Source of the DNA: Mobilicoccus pelagius NBRC 104925
GTDB lineage: Bacteria; Actinomycetota; Actinomycetes; Actinomycetales; Dermatophilaceae
DNA: 64,000 bases
Reading direction: 5' to 3'
Assembly (NCBI RefSeq): GCF_000247995.1
Contig: NZ_BAFE01000076.1
Location: forward strand, 1 to 64,000
In this document: one piece after another, positions 50,734 through 59,089 of the stretch
Layout: each line of letters begins with the position of its first letter
How positions within the stretch are numbered: the first letter of the stretch is position 1
Made by a program: the position numbers and the translations under genes
Notes under the pieces: model-generated
The model's input: only the letters and a program-made list of their open reading frames with translations
Databases searched by the model: none
Told to the model about the DNA's origin: nothing

Positions 50734-51915
50734 TCACTCCCTGGCCGTTCGGCCAAGTGCCGGCTGGGTGTCGGGTGACGCACCACCGGAAGCGCCCCCT
50801 GGAGGCGACGTAGGGAGGAAGGCCTCCAGCACCCACTCCCCGTCGACCACGCCGGTCCGGAGCGTGCCGTGCAACAGTGCGCACCTCCGTTCGAGGGCCA
50901 GGAGACCCAGGCGCGTACCGGTCTCCCCGCCGCCCTCGCCCACCGTGTTGCGGACCTCGACCCGCACCCCCTCCGGCTCGACCTCCACCCGGATCGAGCA
51001 CCGCGCCTGGTCCCCCGCGTGCCGCGTGATGTTGGCGGCGCCCTCCTCCACGATGCGCGCGACCGTGCCACGCAACGGCTCCCCCACCTCGTCGGGGCAG
51101 GACACCTCCACGTGATGGCCGTCCCCCCGCAGCCGCTCCGCCTCCGCGTGTACCACGCTCGACACCGCCGGTGGCGCCACCCCCGACGGTTCTCCCTCAC
51201 CCGCCGTCAGAGTGCGCATGAGCAGCCTCAACTCGTTCGTCGCCTCCTGACACAGCCTCTCCACCTCCGAGACCTCCCGCAGCCCGCGCGTCTCCGCGAG
51301 TAACCCCAATTGCATCGACGCCAACGCCAACTTGCGAGCCACTCCGTGATGCAACTCGTCGACCAGTGCACGCCTCTCGGCCTCCCGAGCCTCCGCCAAC
51401 CGGCGTTCGACCTCTCGACGAGCCACCTCGGCCTCCGACGCCCGCCCCTCCGCCAGCGCCGCACGACGCTGCCCGTCGCCCACGGCGAAGCCCAACCCCA
51501 GCACGAGCGTCGCGCCGATCAAGGGCAGCCACAAACCCGGTACCCGGATCAACGGGACCCCCCGCCCGTACAACGCCCCGACCCACACAGCCACGGTGAC
51601 GCCCCACCCGATCACGAGCCGTCGACGCCCCGTGTACGCCGCGGCGAAACCGGCCACCAGCAGCGTGAAGGAGGACGCCACTCCGAATCCCCACACACCG
51701 TCGAACAGCGCTCCCAGCACCGCGAGAACGACACCCGCGGTCGCGCCCGACGCGCCCCGCCACAGCACGGCACAGACCGCGATGAGAAACAGCTGTGAGA
51801 CCAGGTCCCGCCAGGCGCCCGTGGCCATGTCGAGGCGCACGTCGTCCACGGCGCTGATGACGACGACGGCGAGCACGGCTCGCGCGACGACCGATCGGGC
51901 AGTACGACGCCACAT
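50734..51915 (-). CDS. Sensor histidine kinase, NarL-partner type, degenerate at the phospho-acceptor box
   Basis: This 393-aa membrane kinase should sense a signal and phosphorylate the regulator encoded divergently. Five to six hydrophobic segments fill residues 8-145, then a coiled coil, then the dimerisation box ALVDELHHGVARKLALASMQ with acceptor His189, and an ATPase domain with EEGAANITRHA and GTRLGLLALERRC. The acidic residue that normally follows the acceptor His (ELHD) is replaced by His190, and the G1 box Asp reads Asn, so activity may be reduced or unusual. ATG 51915 has AGAGG upstream and shares a base with the stop of a 61-aa frame. Confidence 0.87.
   Translation of the reverse strand: MWRRTARSVVARAVLAVVVISAVDDVRLDMATGAWRDLVSQLFLIAVCAVLWRGASGATAGVVLAVLGALFDGVWGFGVASSFTLLVAGFAAAYTGRRRLVIGWGVTVAVWVGALYGRGVPLIRVPGLWLPLIGATLVLGLGFAVGDGQRRAALAEGRASEAEVARREVERRLAEAREAERRALVDELHHGVARKLALASMQLGLLAETRGLREVSEVERLCQEATNELRLLMRTLTAGEGEPSGVAPPAVSSVVHAEAERLRGDGHHVEVSCPDEVGEPLRGTVARIVEEGAANITRHAGDQARCSIRVEVEPEGVRVEVRNTVGEGGGETGTRLGLLALERRCALLHGTLRTGVVDGEWVLEAFLPTSPPGGASGGASPDTQPALGRTARE
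50742..50755. promoter_or_regulatory. Palindromic operator candidate, site 2
   Basis: TGGCCGTTCGGCCA, 40 bp from site 1 centre to centre. It falls inside the last codons of the kinase gene. Confidence 0.65.
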
Positions 51916-52100
51916 CACTCAACCTCTGGGACACAACCGGGGGAACACGCGGCACAGCGTTCCTCCCCCGCCCGCCGGCGTCCCGTCGAGGAGCACCGCC
52001 ACACACACTCACGGCCGCCCACCGTCCCGCCGCCGACGGGCACCTGGGGACCGCCCACGACCACCGCCAGAACCGCCCACACCGCAAGCGTCTTCGACAC
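51915..52100 (-). CDS. Candidate 61-aa Cys-rich secreted peptide coupled to the kinase gene
   Basis: The frame encodes an N-terminal hydrophobic stretch (MSKTLAVWAVLAVVVGG) and a short tail with five cysteines: ECVWRC (Cys32, Cys36) and CAACSPGC (Cys49, 52, 56). Its TGA overlaps the kinase ATG as TGATG, the same junction used elsewhere in this operon. GGGGGT lies before GTG 52100. Palindrome site 3 is 87 bp upstream of this GTG, exactly the distance of site 1 from the I36-like start. Third-position GC is lower than in long genes and the peptide matches no family I know, so coding status is uncertain. A signal peptide, toxin or kinase accessory factor are possible roles. Confidence 0.45.
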   Translation of the reverse strand: MSKTLAVWAVLAVVVGGPQVPVGGGTVGGRECVWRCSSTGRRRAGEERCAACSPGCVPEVE

Positions 52101-52184
52101 GACGCACCCCCGTTCTCCATCCGGACCCCCATCCTGCCCCGCGCACGGTGGCCGGGGGCGTCACGGCTCACCGCGGGCGGCAAA

Positions 52185-52202
52185 CCTGGCCGTTCGGCCA
52201 GG
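52185..52202. promoter_or_regulatory. Palindromic operator candidate, site 3
   Basis: CCTGGCCGTTCGGCCAGG is a perfect inverted repeat around a TT centre. It lies in the divergent gap between the regulator and the kinase operon. Sites 1 and 3 also share GGTT immediately after the palindrome. Confidence 0.75.
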
Positions 52203-52219
52203 TTCCCGACCTCGCAGGG

Positions 52220-52233
52220 TGGCCGTTCGGCCA
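52220..52233. promoter_or_regulatory. Palindromic operator candidate, site 4
   Basis: TGGCCGTTCGGCCA, 33 bp (about three helical turns) from site 3 and 75 bp upstream of the regulator ATG. Confidence 0.7.
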
Positions 52234-52294
52234 CATCTGCGGGCTTCGCGACCTCACCACACGCGCCACGGCCCTCGATCCGGTGCACCGTCCC

Positions 52295-52307
52295 TACACT
52301 CACCACC
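52295..52307 (+). promoter_or_regulatory. Leaderless promoter -10 element of the response regulator
   Basis: TACACT (52295-52300) lies 7 nt before ATG 52308. There is no recognisable -35 element, which fits an activator-dependent promoter using the palindromes upstream. Confidence 0.6.
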
Positions 52308-53087
52308 ATGACGACCGACACCGCCACCGCCCCCGTCCGCGTGTTGATCGTCGACGACGACGACGAGTTCCGGTTCCTTCTGGTGAAGTTCTCGGACCTC
52401 GCCGACGACCTCGAGGTCGTGGGCGACGTGTCGGCGGGCGCGGAGGTCGTCCAGGCCTGCGAGGAGTTGCGCCCCGAGGTCGTCCTCATGGACATCCACA
52501 TGCCCGACGTCGACGGCATCGAGGCCACGACCAGGCTGACGAAGGCCCACCCGGAGATCGTCGTCCTCGCCCTCACCGTCATGGCCGACCCCGCCACCGT
52601 CGCGCGGATGCTGCGCGCCGGCGCGCAGGGCTACCTCCTCAAGTCCACCAACCCGAGCGAACTCGCCGCCCACGTGCGGGCCGTCCGCGCAGGGGGCGGC
52701 GCTCTCTCCCCGAGCGTCGCGGCCGCCCTCATCGACGACCTCCGCCGCCGCCCCGAGCCCTCTGCCGCCACGTCATTGCCCCCGCCCAGCGCGGCCGAGC
52801 AACAGGTGCTCGACGGGTTGGCCCGAGGCCTCACCAACGCGCGGATGGCCGAGGACCTCGGCATCTCGCCGAGCGCCGTCAAAGCCCGGCTGGAGTCGCT
52901 GTCGAGGAAGTGGGAGATCTCCGGCCGCACCCGCCTGCTCATGGCCGGTGTGCAGGCCGGGTACGTCACGCCCCCGGAGCAGCCGAGGTCGTCCATCCCC
53001 CCGATCCCGCCCATCGTGCCCGAGCCGGTGGAGCCCTCACCCCTGATGACCTGGTGGCGTCACCTCACCGGCCCGAAGCGCACCTGA
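52308..53087 (+). CDS. NarL/FixJ-type response regulator
   Basis: This 259-aa regulator has a receiver domain (residues 10-127: VRVLIVDDDDEFRFLL, phospho-acceptor Asp62 in VVLMDIHMPDVDG, Thr90, Lys112 in GYLLKST) and a C-terminal LuxR-like helix-turn-helix at about 160-220 (AEQQVLDGLARGLTNARMAE, then LGISPSAVKARLESLSRKW). A Pro-rich tail of about 40 residues follows, which is unusual. It is divergent from its probable kinase, with two palindromes between them. Its 3' end overlaps the convergent purN gene by 28 bp. Confidence 0.9.
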   Translation: MTTDTATAPVRVLIVDDDDEFRFLLVKFSDLADDLEVVGDVSAGAEVVQACEELRPEVVLMDIHMPDVDGIEATTRLTKAHPEIVVLALTVMADPATVARMLRAGAQGYLLKSTNPSELAAHVRAVRAGGGALSPSVAAALIDDLRRRPEPSAATSLPPPSAAEQQVLDGLARGLTNARMAEDLGISPSAVKARLESLSRKWEISGRTRLLMAGVQAGYVTPPEQPRSSIPPIPPIVPEPVEPSPLMTWWRHLTGPKRT

Positions 53088-53668
53088 CGCCCGTCGACCC
53101 GCCAGCCCTCGCGGGCGAGACGCCCGACGACGTCGACGAGCATCGCGCGTTCCTCGACCTTGATGCGGTCGTGGAGGGAGTCGGCCGTGTCGTCGTCGCG
53201 GACCTCGACGGCGCGTTGGGCGATGATCGGGCCCGTGTCCACGCCCGCGTCGACGAAGTGGGCCGTGCAGCCCGTGACCCGCACGCCGTACGCGAGGGCA
53301 TCCGGGACGCCGTGGGCCCCGGGGAAACTCGGCAGCAACGCCGGATGGGTGTTGACGACCTTGCCCTCGAACCGGGTGAGGAACGCCGCCCCGAGGATCT
53401 TCATGAACCCCGCCCCCACGACGAGATCCGGCTCGAACCGCGCAACCTCGTCGGCGAGCGCTGCATCCCACGCGGGCCGGTCGGCGTGGTCACGCACCCG
53501 GACGACGAACGTCGGGATGCCCGCACGCTCGGCGCGGGCGAGACCCTCGATGCCGTCCCGGTCGGCACCGACCGCGACGACCTCCACGCCGTAGCCAGGA
53601 TCGGCCGCGGCGTCGAGAAGGGCCTGAAGGTTGGTTCCACCACCGGAGACGAGCACCACGACGCGCAT
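53060..53668 (-). CDS. purN: Phosphoribosylglycinamide formyltransferase
   Basis: This 202-aa enzyme transfers a formyl group from formyl-THF to GAR in purine synthesis. Family motifs: VVVLVSGGGTNLQALLDAA, NTHPALLPSFPGAHG with the catalytic Asn and His, and VDAGVDTGPIIAQRAV with the catalytic Asp. A leaderless -10 (TAGAGT) precedes ATG 53668. In many actinobacteria purN directly precedes purH; here 7.6 kb separates them. Confidence 0.95.
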   Translation of the reverse strand: MRVVVLVSGGGTNLQALLDAAADPGYGVEVVAVGADRDGIEGLARAERAGIPTFVVRVRDHADRPAWDAALADEVARFEPDLVVGAGFMKILGAAFLTRFEGKVVNTHPALLPSFPGAHGVPDALAYGVRVTGCTAHFVDAGVDTGPIIAQRAVEVRDDDTADSLHDRIKVEERAMLVDVVGRLAREGWRVDGRQVRFGPVR

Positions 53669-53681
53669 GAGGCGAACTCTA
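53669..53681 (-). promoter_or_regulatory. Leaderless promoter -10 element of purN
   Basis: TAGAGT (53681-53676, minus strand) followed by TCGCCTC and ATG. Confidence 0.55.
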
Positions 53682-53820
53682 CGGGGCGGCCGGGCCGGGA
53701 CGGACCTGACGGAGCAGAGGGTGAACAGGGGACGAGGACGGGTGGGCAGGAACGATCACCGTCGTGCACCCCGGTACGGATCCGGCCCTCCTCGGTCCTC
53801 CTCGACCCTCCTCTCCCCCG

Positions 53821-53871
53821 GACGCACGACGGCCGCCTCACCCCGAGGGGGGGAGGCGGCCGTCGTGCGTC
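53821..53871 (-). terminator. Very strong hairpin terminator after the DUF6350 gene
   Basis: A perfect 19-bp stem (53821-53839 with 53853-53871), extended inside by CCCC/GGGG, lies 34 bp past the stop codon at 53905. Confidence 0.85.
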
Positions 53872-53904
53872 ACCGGGAGACGCCACGCCCGGTGCGAGCA
53901 GGAT

Positions 53905-55218
53905 TCAGGGGCGAGGCGCGTCGTCCTCGCCCGACGCGGACCCGACCGGCTGCTCGGCGGAGCGATCGACGCGACCGTGCGGGCGGGCGAGACGCGCGCC
54001 CGTGACCGCGGCGACGAGCAGGGCGACACCCCCGACCTCACCGGTGAGCACGAGCGTCGTGAGGACGGCGTCGACGCCGACGTGTGCGTAGCGACCGGCG
54101 CCCACAGGGCCGGAGGCCGCCACGGAGAGGACGAGCATCGCGAACGCGTAGAAGGCGATGGCGACCGCGGTGACGCGCATCCGCGCCGCCCACGTCCGTT
54201 CGCTGTGCCGCACGCACTGCCACCCGAGGAACACCCCGACGCCGAGCGGGACGAGGACCCCGATCGGCGCCCACGACGGCATCGGCCCGGGCGGCGGAAC
54301 TGCCGCGAGCACCGGCACCATCGGGATGACCCCGGGCCCCGAGTGCAGCCACGTCACCGCCGTGTCGCCCCCGAGACCGAACCCCGTCCCGGCGAGCCAC
54401 GAGGCGCCCCACACCGTGAGGGTCGGGAGGTAGCCGAGCTGCGCGATCGTGAGGAGCGTGCCGCCGACGACACCGCCGCCGACCCGCGCGTACACCTCAC
54501 CGATCTGCCCGGCGGACAGGACGATCGCGACGACCACGAGCAACGCCCCGCCGACGAGCGTCGCGAGGACGGCCCCCATCGCCGGACGCACCGCGTGCCC
54601 CACCCACGCGGGCACGTACTCCCGGCGGGCCCATTCGACGCGGGGAGCGAGATCCCCGAGGTGGCCGTGGAACCCGGGACGCAGTGCGAGACCGAACGCG
54701 AGCGCGGCGACGACGAACGCGCCGAACATCGTCGCGGGGAACGAGGGCCGCGCCCCGCCGAGGTGGGCACCGAACCCGATGACGACCCCGGTGAGGACGT
54801 ACCCGCCGACGAACGACGCGACGGTCGTCGCGACGTCACGCCGCACCCCGCCGAAGCCCCGCAACCGCGGCGAGCGGGTCGTCCGCGACGGGACGACCCG
54901 TTGCGCGGACAACCAGGCGCACAGCAGCGGCCACCCGGCGAGCAACCACGGGACGAGCCCCACGCTTCCCTTGTCGAGCGCGAGGGGTGCACCGTGGGAG
55001 AAACACCAGGCGGCGAGCCCGGCGGCGACCGTCGCCCCGGCGGACTCCGAGCCGCCCGCGCCGGTGAGCCAGCCGAGCACGGCGAGCACGACGAACATCG
55101 TCGCCGACGCCGCGGCCGCTCCGGCGCCCGAACCGGCGGCGATCAACCAATCGGGGAGGACCTCCTCCTCGGCGGAGGGGCCGGCTTGTTCTCTCACACG
55201 CCTCAGGGTGTCACGCAT
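53905..55218 (-). CDS. DUF6350 multi-pass membrane protein
   Basis: The about 437-aa product has ten or more hydrophobic segments (LPDWLIAAGSGAGAAAASAT; GLVPWLLAGWPLLCAWLSAQ; GYVLTGVVIGFGAHLGGARP) and matches the layout of the actinobacterial DUF6350 family, which regularly lies between sucD and purN, as here. ATG 55218 with GAGG 5 nt upstream fits the family start; the open frame extends further upstream into Arg-rich sequence that looks non-coding. Function unknown. Confidence 0.8.
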   Translation of the reverse strand: MRDTLRRVREQAGPSAEEEVLPDWLIAAGSGAGAAAASATMFVVLAVLGWLTGAGGSESAGATVAAGLAAWCFSHGAPLALDKGSVGLVPWLLAGWPLLCAWLSAQRVVPSRTTRSPRLRGFGGVRRDVATTVASFVGGYVLTGVVIGFGAHLGGARPSFPATMFGAFVVAALAFGLALRPGFHGHLGDLAPRVEWARREYVPAWVGHAVRPAMGAVLATLVGGALLVVVAIVLSAGQIGEVYARVGGGVVGGTLLTIAQLGYLPTLTVWGASWLAGTGFGLGGDTAVTWLHSGPGVIPMVPVLAAVPPPGPMPSWAPIGVLVPLGVGVFLGWQCVRHSERTWAARMRVTAVAIAFYAFAMLVLSVAASGPVGAGRYAHVGVDAVLTTLVLTGEVGGVALLVAAVTGARLARPHGRVDRSAEQPVGSASGEDDAPRP

Positions 55219-55463
55219 CAGGGCCTCATCCTCACCCGCCCCGCGACGCGCCCCACGCTCCCACGCCGAGAGGACGACCGTCGCCCCGACGCCCGGGGAC
55301 GAACCGCGGGAGAGACCACCCCGCGGGGGCTCCGAGGCAGGGGCGGCCGCGCCACGACGCGCGCGCCTGGGGAGAACGTCGTCGGGGTGACCACACACCA
55401 CCGGCGGGGTGACAGAGTCCGACTCACCCCGGTAGCGCCGGCCCGGGCGGTAGGAGGCGGACC

Positions 55464-56261
55464 ATGACCCACCCCGGCTGGTCGCCGTCCCTCTCCGCCG
55501 CCCCGGTGCCGGTCCCCGCGTCGACCTCCTTATCGACGTCCGCGTCGATCGCCGTGCCACTCCCCGCATCGAACGTCGCATCGAATGCCGTGGCGCCTCC
55601 TGTGGCGCTCCTCGTCCTCACGCTCGCCCTCGTCGCCGGGATCGCCCTGGAACGGCGTCACCGCCGGGGCCGACATCTGCGCCCCGAGGAGATCCCCGTC
55701 CGGCGCGTCCCCACCGGCACGATCACCACCGCCACCGTGGTCGTCACCGGGCTCCTCCTCGACACCCTCCCCCACGACACGCCCGCCGCGCGCGTCGCTC
55801 TCGGCCTTCACCTCGTCGTCGCGGTCGCGGGCGTCGCCGCGTGCGTCGTCGACGCGGCGGTCCACCGCCTCCCCGACACGATCACCATCCCCCTCGCCGG
55901 GGTCACCATCGTCGGGTTCGCCACCCTCGGCGCCGTCGCCGCCGCAACCTCCCAGGAGACCGCCGCCCTCGACGCGGGTCGCGCTCTGCTCGCCGGCCTC
56001 GCCGCCCCGGTGGTGTTCCTCCTCCTCACCCTGACGATCGGGGGCATCGGTCTCGGAGACGCGAAGTTCGCGTGCCCCCTCGGGGCGGTACTCGGCTGGC
56101 ACGGATGGGGATGCGTCGTCGAGGGATTCGCGCTCGCCTGGGTCCTCGCCGGACTCACCGCCGCGTGGTGGCTCCTCCGCCGCCGCGCCCACCGCGACAG
56201 TCCCCTCCCCCTCGGCCCGTTCCTCGGCGCCGGCGCCCTACTCGCGGTCCTCGCCGCCTGA
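55464..56261 (+). CDS. Prepilin peptidase, A24 type
   Basis: This 265-aa membrane aspartic protease resembles type IV prepilin leader peptidases. About six membrane segments follow a Ser/Pro-rich N-terminal tail. The two catalytic aspartates are visible in VVDAAVHRLPDTITIPLAGV and in the GxGD motif GGIGLGDAKFACPLGAVLGW. AGGAGG precedes ATG 55464. No pilin or Tad genes occur in the window, so its substrate is elsewhere. Confidence 0.87.
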   Translation: MTHPGWSPSLSAAPVPVPASTSLSTSASIAVPLPASNVASNAVAPPVALLVLTLALVAGIALERRHRRGRHLRPEEIPVRRVPTGTITTATVVVTGLLLDTLPHDTPAARVALGLHLVVAVAGVAACVVDAAVHRLPDTITIPLAGVTIVGFATLGAVAAATSQETAALDAGRALLAGLAAPVVFLLLTLTIGGIGLGDAKFACPLGAVLGWHGWGCVVEGFALAWVLAGLTAAWWLLRRRAHRDSPLPLGPFLGAGALLAVLAA

Positions 56262-56337
56262 CCCGGCCCTCCTGCACCGATCACCCCCGCACCTCCCACA
56301 CCCGCGCCGCCCGCACCTCTCCCCCACCGGACACGCC

Positions 56338-56370
56338 GACGGCCGGCCCCCGCAGCGGGGACCGGCCGTC
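56338..56370. terminator. Strong bidirectional hairpin between the prepilin peptidase and sucD
   Basis: A 15-bp stem with a single mismatch (56338-56352 with 56356-56370) and a 3-nt loop lies between the convergent gene ends. Confidence 0.85.
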
Positions 56371-56410
56371 GTGGACGTCGAAGGTCAGAGATGGACGTCG
56401 AAGGTCAGAG
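56371..56410. repeat. 20-bp tandem duplication at the sucD stop codon
   Basis: GTGGACGTCGAAGGTCAGAG and ATGGACGTCGAAGGTCAGAG lie head to tail (19 of 20 bases identical). The second unit includes the sucD stop, the first repeats it downstream. Confidence 0.85.
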
Positions 56411-57292
56411 ACCCTTGACGATCTCGCGCATGAGCTCGGCGGTCTCGGTGGGCGTCTTGCCGACCTTGACACCGGCGGCCTCGAGGGCCTCCTTCTTGGC
56501 CTGCGCCGTGCCGGAGGAGCCCGACACGATGGCGCCGGCGTGACCCATCGTCTTGCCCTCGGGAGCCATGAAGCCCGCGACGTAGCCGACGACCGGCTTC
56601 GTCATGTTTTCCTTGATCCACGCGGCGGCGCGCTCCTCGGCGTCGCCACCGATCTCGCCGATCATGACGACACCGATGCACTCCGGGTCCTTCTCGAACG
56701 CCTCGAGGCAGTCGATGTGCGTCGTGCCGACGATCGGGTCGCCGCCGATGCCGACGCCCGTCGTGAAGCCGATGTCACGGAGCTCGTACATCATCTGGTA
56801 CGTGAGCGTGCCCGACTTCGACACGAGGCCGAGCTTGCCCGGGCCCGACACGTCGGCCGGGGTGATGCCCGCGTTCGACTTCCCGGGACTGATGATGCCG
56901 GGGCAGTTCGGGCCGATGATGCGCGTCGTGCCCTTGTCCTTGCCGTAGTTGAAGAACTCCGCGGTGTCCTTGACCGCGATGCCCTCGGTGATGACGACGA
57001 CGAGCGGCATCTCGGCGTCGATGGCCTCCATGACGGCCGCCTTGGCGAACGCCGGGGGCACGAAGACGACGGACACGTTCGCGCCCGTCTCCTTCATCGC
57101 GTCGGCCACGGCGCCGAAGACGGGGATCTCCTCGCCCTGGGGGAACGAGACCGTCTGACCGGCCTTCTTGGGGTTGACGCCACCGACGATCTTGGTGCCG
57201 CAGGCGAGCATGCGTGTCGTGTGCTTCATGCCCTCGGAGCCGGTCATGCCCTGGACGATGACCTTGGAGTCGGAATCGAGAAAGATTGCCAT
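56405..57292 (-). CDS. sucD: Succinyl-CoA synthetase alpha subunit
   Basis: This 295-aa subunit of the TCA-cycle succinate-CoA ligase binds CoA and carries the phosphohistidine. Motifs: [45 protein letters not shown] and [20 protein letters not shown] with His251. The start is ATG 57292 with AGAAGGA upstream. It follows sucC by 32 bp in one operon. Confidence 0.96.
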   Translation of the reverse strand: MAIFLDSDSKVIVQGMTGSEGMKHTTRMLACGTKIVGGVNPKKAGQTVSFPQGEEIPVFGAVADAMKETGANVSVVFVPPAFAKAAVMEAIDAEMPLVVVITEGIAVKDTAEFFNYGKDKGTTRIIGPNCPGIISPGKSNAGITPADVSGPGKLGLVSKSGTLTYQMMYELRDIGFTTGVGIGGDPIVGTTHIDCLEAFEKDPECIGVVMIGEIGGDAEERAAAWIKENMTKPVVGYVAGFMAPEGKTMGHAGAIVSGSSGTAQAKKEALEAAGVKVGKTPTETAELMREIVKGL

Positions 57293-57324
57293 GAGTGTGT
57301 CTGTCCTTCTGCTCAGGTCGTCGA

Positions 57325-58506
57325 TTACTTGGCGGCGAGCTCGGCGGCCTTGCGGGCAGCGCCGTCCATGGTGGCCTCGACCGTGACCAGCGGGTGGTCG
57401 AACTCGGCGAGGATGCGGCGGCCCTCCTCGACGTTGTTGCCGTCGAGGCGGACGACCAGAGGCTTGGTGGCGGAGTCGCCGAGCGTCTTGAGCGCCCCGA
57501 CGATGCCGTTGGCGACCGCGTCGCACGCGGTGATGCCACCGAAGACGTTGACGAAGACGGACTTGACCTGCTCGTCGCCGAGGATGACGTCGAGGCCGTT
57601 GGCCATGACCTCCGCGGAGGCGCCACCACCGATGTCGAGGAAGTTGGCGGGCTTGGCGGCGCCGCCCGTGTGCTCCTCACCGGCGTAGGCGACGACGTCG
57701 AGGGTGCTCATGACGAGACCCGCACCGTTGCCGATGATGCCGACGTTGCCGTCGAGCTTGACGTAGTTGAGGTGCAGCGCCTTGGCCTTGGCCTCCAGCG
57801 GGTCCTCGGCCTTCTCGTCGACGAGGGCGGCGTGCTCCGGCTGACGGAACCTCGCGTTGTCGTCGAGGGTGACCTTGCCGTCGAGGGCGACGATCTCGCC
57901 GGACTCGAGCTTGACGAGGGGGTTGACCTCGACGAGCGTCGCGTCCTCACGCGAGTAGACGTCCCACAGGCGCTGGAGGACGGGGACGATCTTCTCGCCC
58001 GTCGCGGCGTCGAAGCCCGCGGCCTCGACGATCTCCTCGGCCTTGGCCTGGTCGATGCCGACGTTGGGGTCGACGGTGATGCGGGCGAGGGCCTCGGGGC
58101 GCTCGACGGCGAGCTGCTCGATCTCCATGCCGCCCTCCTTGCTGCACATCGCAAGGTAAGCCCGGTTGGTGCGGTCGAGGAGGACGGAGAAGTAGTACTC
58201 CTCCGCGATCTGCGCGCCCTGGGCGATCATCACCGTGTTGACGGTGTGGCCCTTGATGTCCATGCCGAGGATCTGCTCGGCCATCTGCTCGGCCTCGTCG
58301 GCCGACTTGGCGAGCTTGACACCACCGGCCTTGCCGCGGCCACCCGTCTTGACCTGGGCCTTGACGACGGTGACACCGCCGCTCTTCTCCCCGATCTCCT
58401 CGGCGGCGGCCTTGGCCTCCGCCGGCGTGGTGGCGATCTTCCCTGCCAGCACGGGGACGCCGTGCCTCTCGAACATGTCACGGGCCTGGTACTCGTAAAG
58501 ATCCAC
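57325..58506 (-). CDS. sucC: Succinyl-CoA synthetase beta subunit
   Basis: This 393-aa ATP-grasp subunit binds nucleotide and succinate. Motifs: [59 protein letters not shown] and [20 protein letters not shown], with [23 protein letters not shown] 58506 has GAGGAAG upstream. Confidence 0.96.
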   Translation of the reverse strand: MDLYEYQARDMFERHGVPVLAGKIATTPAEAKAAAEEIGEKSGGVTVVKAQVKTGGRGKAGGVKLAKSADEAEQMAEQILGMDIKGHTVNTVMIAQGAQIAEEYYFSVLLDRTNRAYLAMCSKEGGMEIEQLAVERPEALARITVDPNVGIDQAKAEEIVEAAGFDAATGEKIVPVLQRLWDVYSREDATLVEVNPLVKLESGEIVALDGKVTLDDNARFRQPEHAALVDEKAEDPLEAKAKALHLNYVKLDGNVGIIGNGAGLVMSTLDVVAYAGEEHTGGAAKPANFLDIGGGASAEVMANGLDVILGDEQVKSVFVNVFGGITACDAVANGIVGALKTLGDSATKPLVVRLDGNNVEEGRRILAEFDHPLVTVEATMDGAARKAAELAAK

Positions 58507-58620
58507 GGCACTTCCTCGTTATCGATGGATAGAGTCCGTGCGAAGTCTAACGACGCAGGCCAGCGGAAACGCCCCTCTGCGCAGCGAACCGTGCGGCGTG
58601 AGGATGCTCACGCAACGACG

Positions 58621-58655
58621 GACGGCCCCCGGTCGCAGAGGACGCGGGGGCCGTC
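58621..58655 (-). terminator. Hairpin terminator of the mutase small-subunit gene
   Basis: GACGGCCCCCG pairs with CGGGGGCCGTC (11 bp, 13-nt loop), about 20 bp past the stop codon. Confidence 0.7.
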
Positions 58656-58675
58656 GGGCGGACGAACGGGACGGG

Positions 58676-59077
58676 TCAGGACGCGGAGACGTTCGCGTTG
58701 ACCCACTCGACGATCTCGGTGGTGGTGGCGCCGGGGGTGAAGACCTTGGCCACGCCCATCTCGGTGAGCTGGGGGATGTCGTCCTCGGGAATGATGCCGC
58801 CACCGAAGACGACGATGTCGGAGGCGTCCCGCTCCTTGAGGAGCTCGATGGTCTTGGCGAACAGGGTCATATGTGCACCGGAGAGGACCGAGAGTCCCAC
58901 CGCGTCGGCGTCCTCCTGGATCGACGCCTCGACGATCTGCTCGGGAGTCTGGTGAAGGCCGGTGTAGATGACCTCCATACCGGCGTCACGCAGTGCTCGG
59001 GCGATGACCTTGGCGCCACGGTCATGGCCGTCGAGTCCGGGCTTGGCCACCACGATGCGCAACGGAGATTCACTCAT
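58676..59077 (-). CDS. Cobalamin-binding small subunit of an acyl-CoA mutase
   Basis: This 133-aa protein is a free-standing B12-binding domain: [20 protein letters not shown] contains the DxHxxG motif with cobalt ligand His18, followed by [15 protein letters not shown] and [16 protein letters not shown]. It would complete the large subunit encoded at 26704. Their promoters are nearly the same. ATG 59077 fits the leaderless element; the longer open frame upstream has no conserved sequence. Confidence 0.92.
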   Translation of the reverse strand: MSESPLRIVVAKPGLDGHDRGAKVIARALRDAGMEVIYTGLHQTPEQIVEASIQEDADAVGLSVLSGAHMTLFAKTIELLKERDASDIVVFGGGIIPEDDIPQLTEMGVAKVFTPGATTTEIVEWVNANVSAS

Positions 59078-59089
59078 GGACCCAGGGTA
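59078..59089 (-). promoter_or_regulatory. Leaderless promoter -10 element of the mutase small-subunit gene
   Basis: TACCCT (59089-59084, minus strand), GGGTCC, then ATG. It shares CTACCCTGGG and the following ATGrGTGAATC with the large-subunit gene. Confidence 0.6.
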
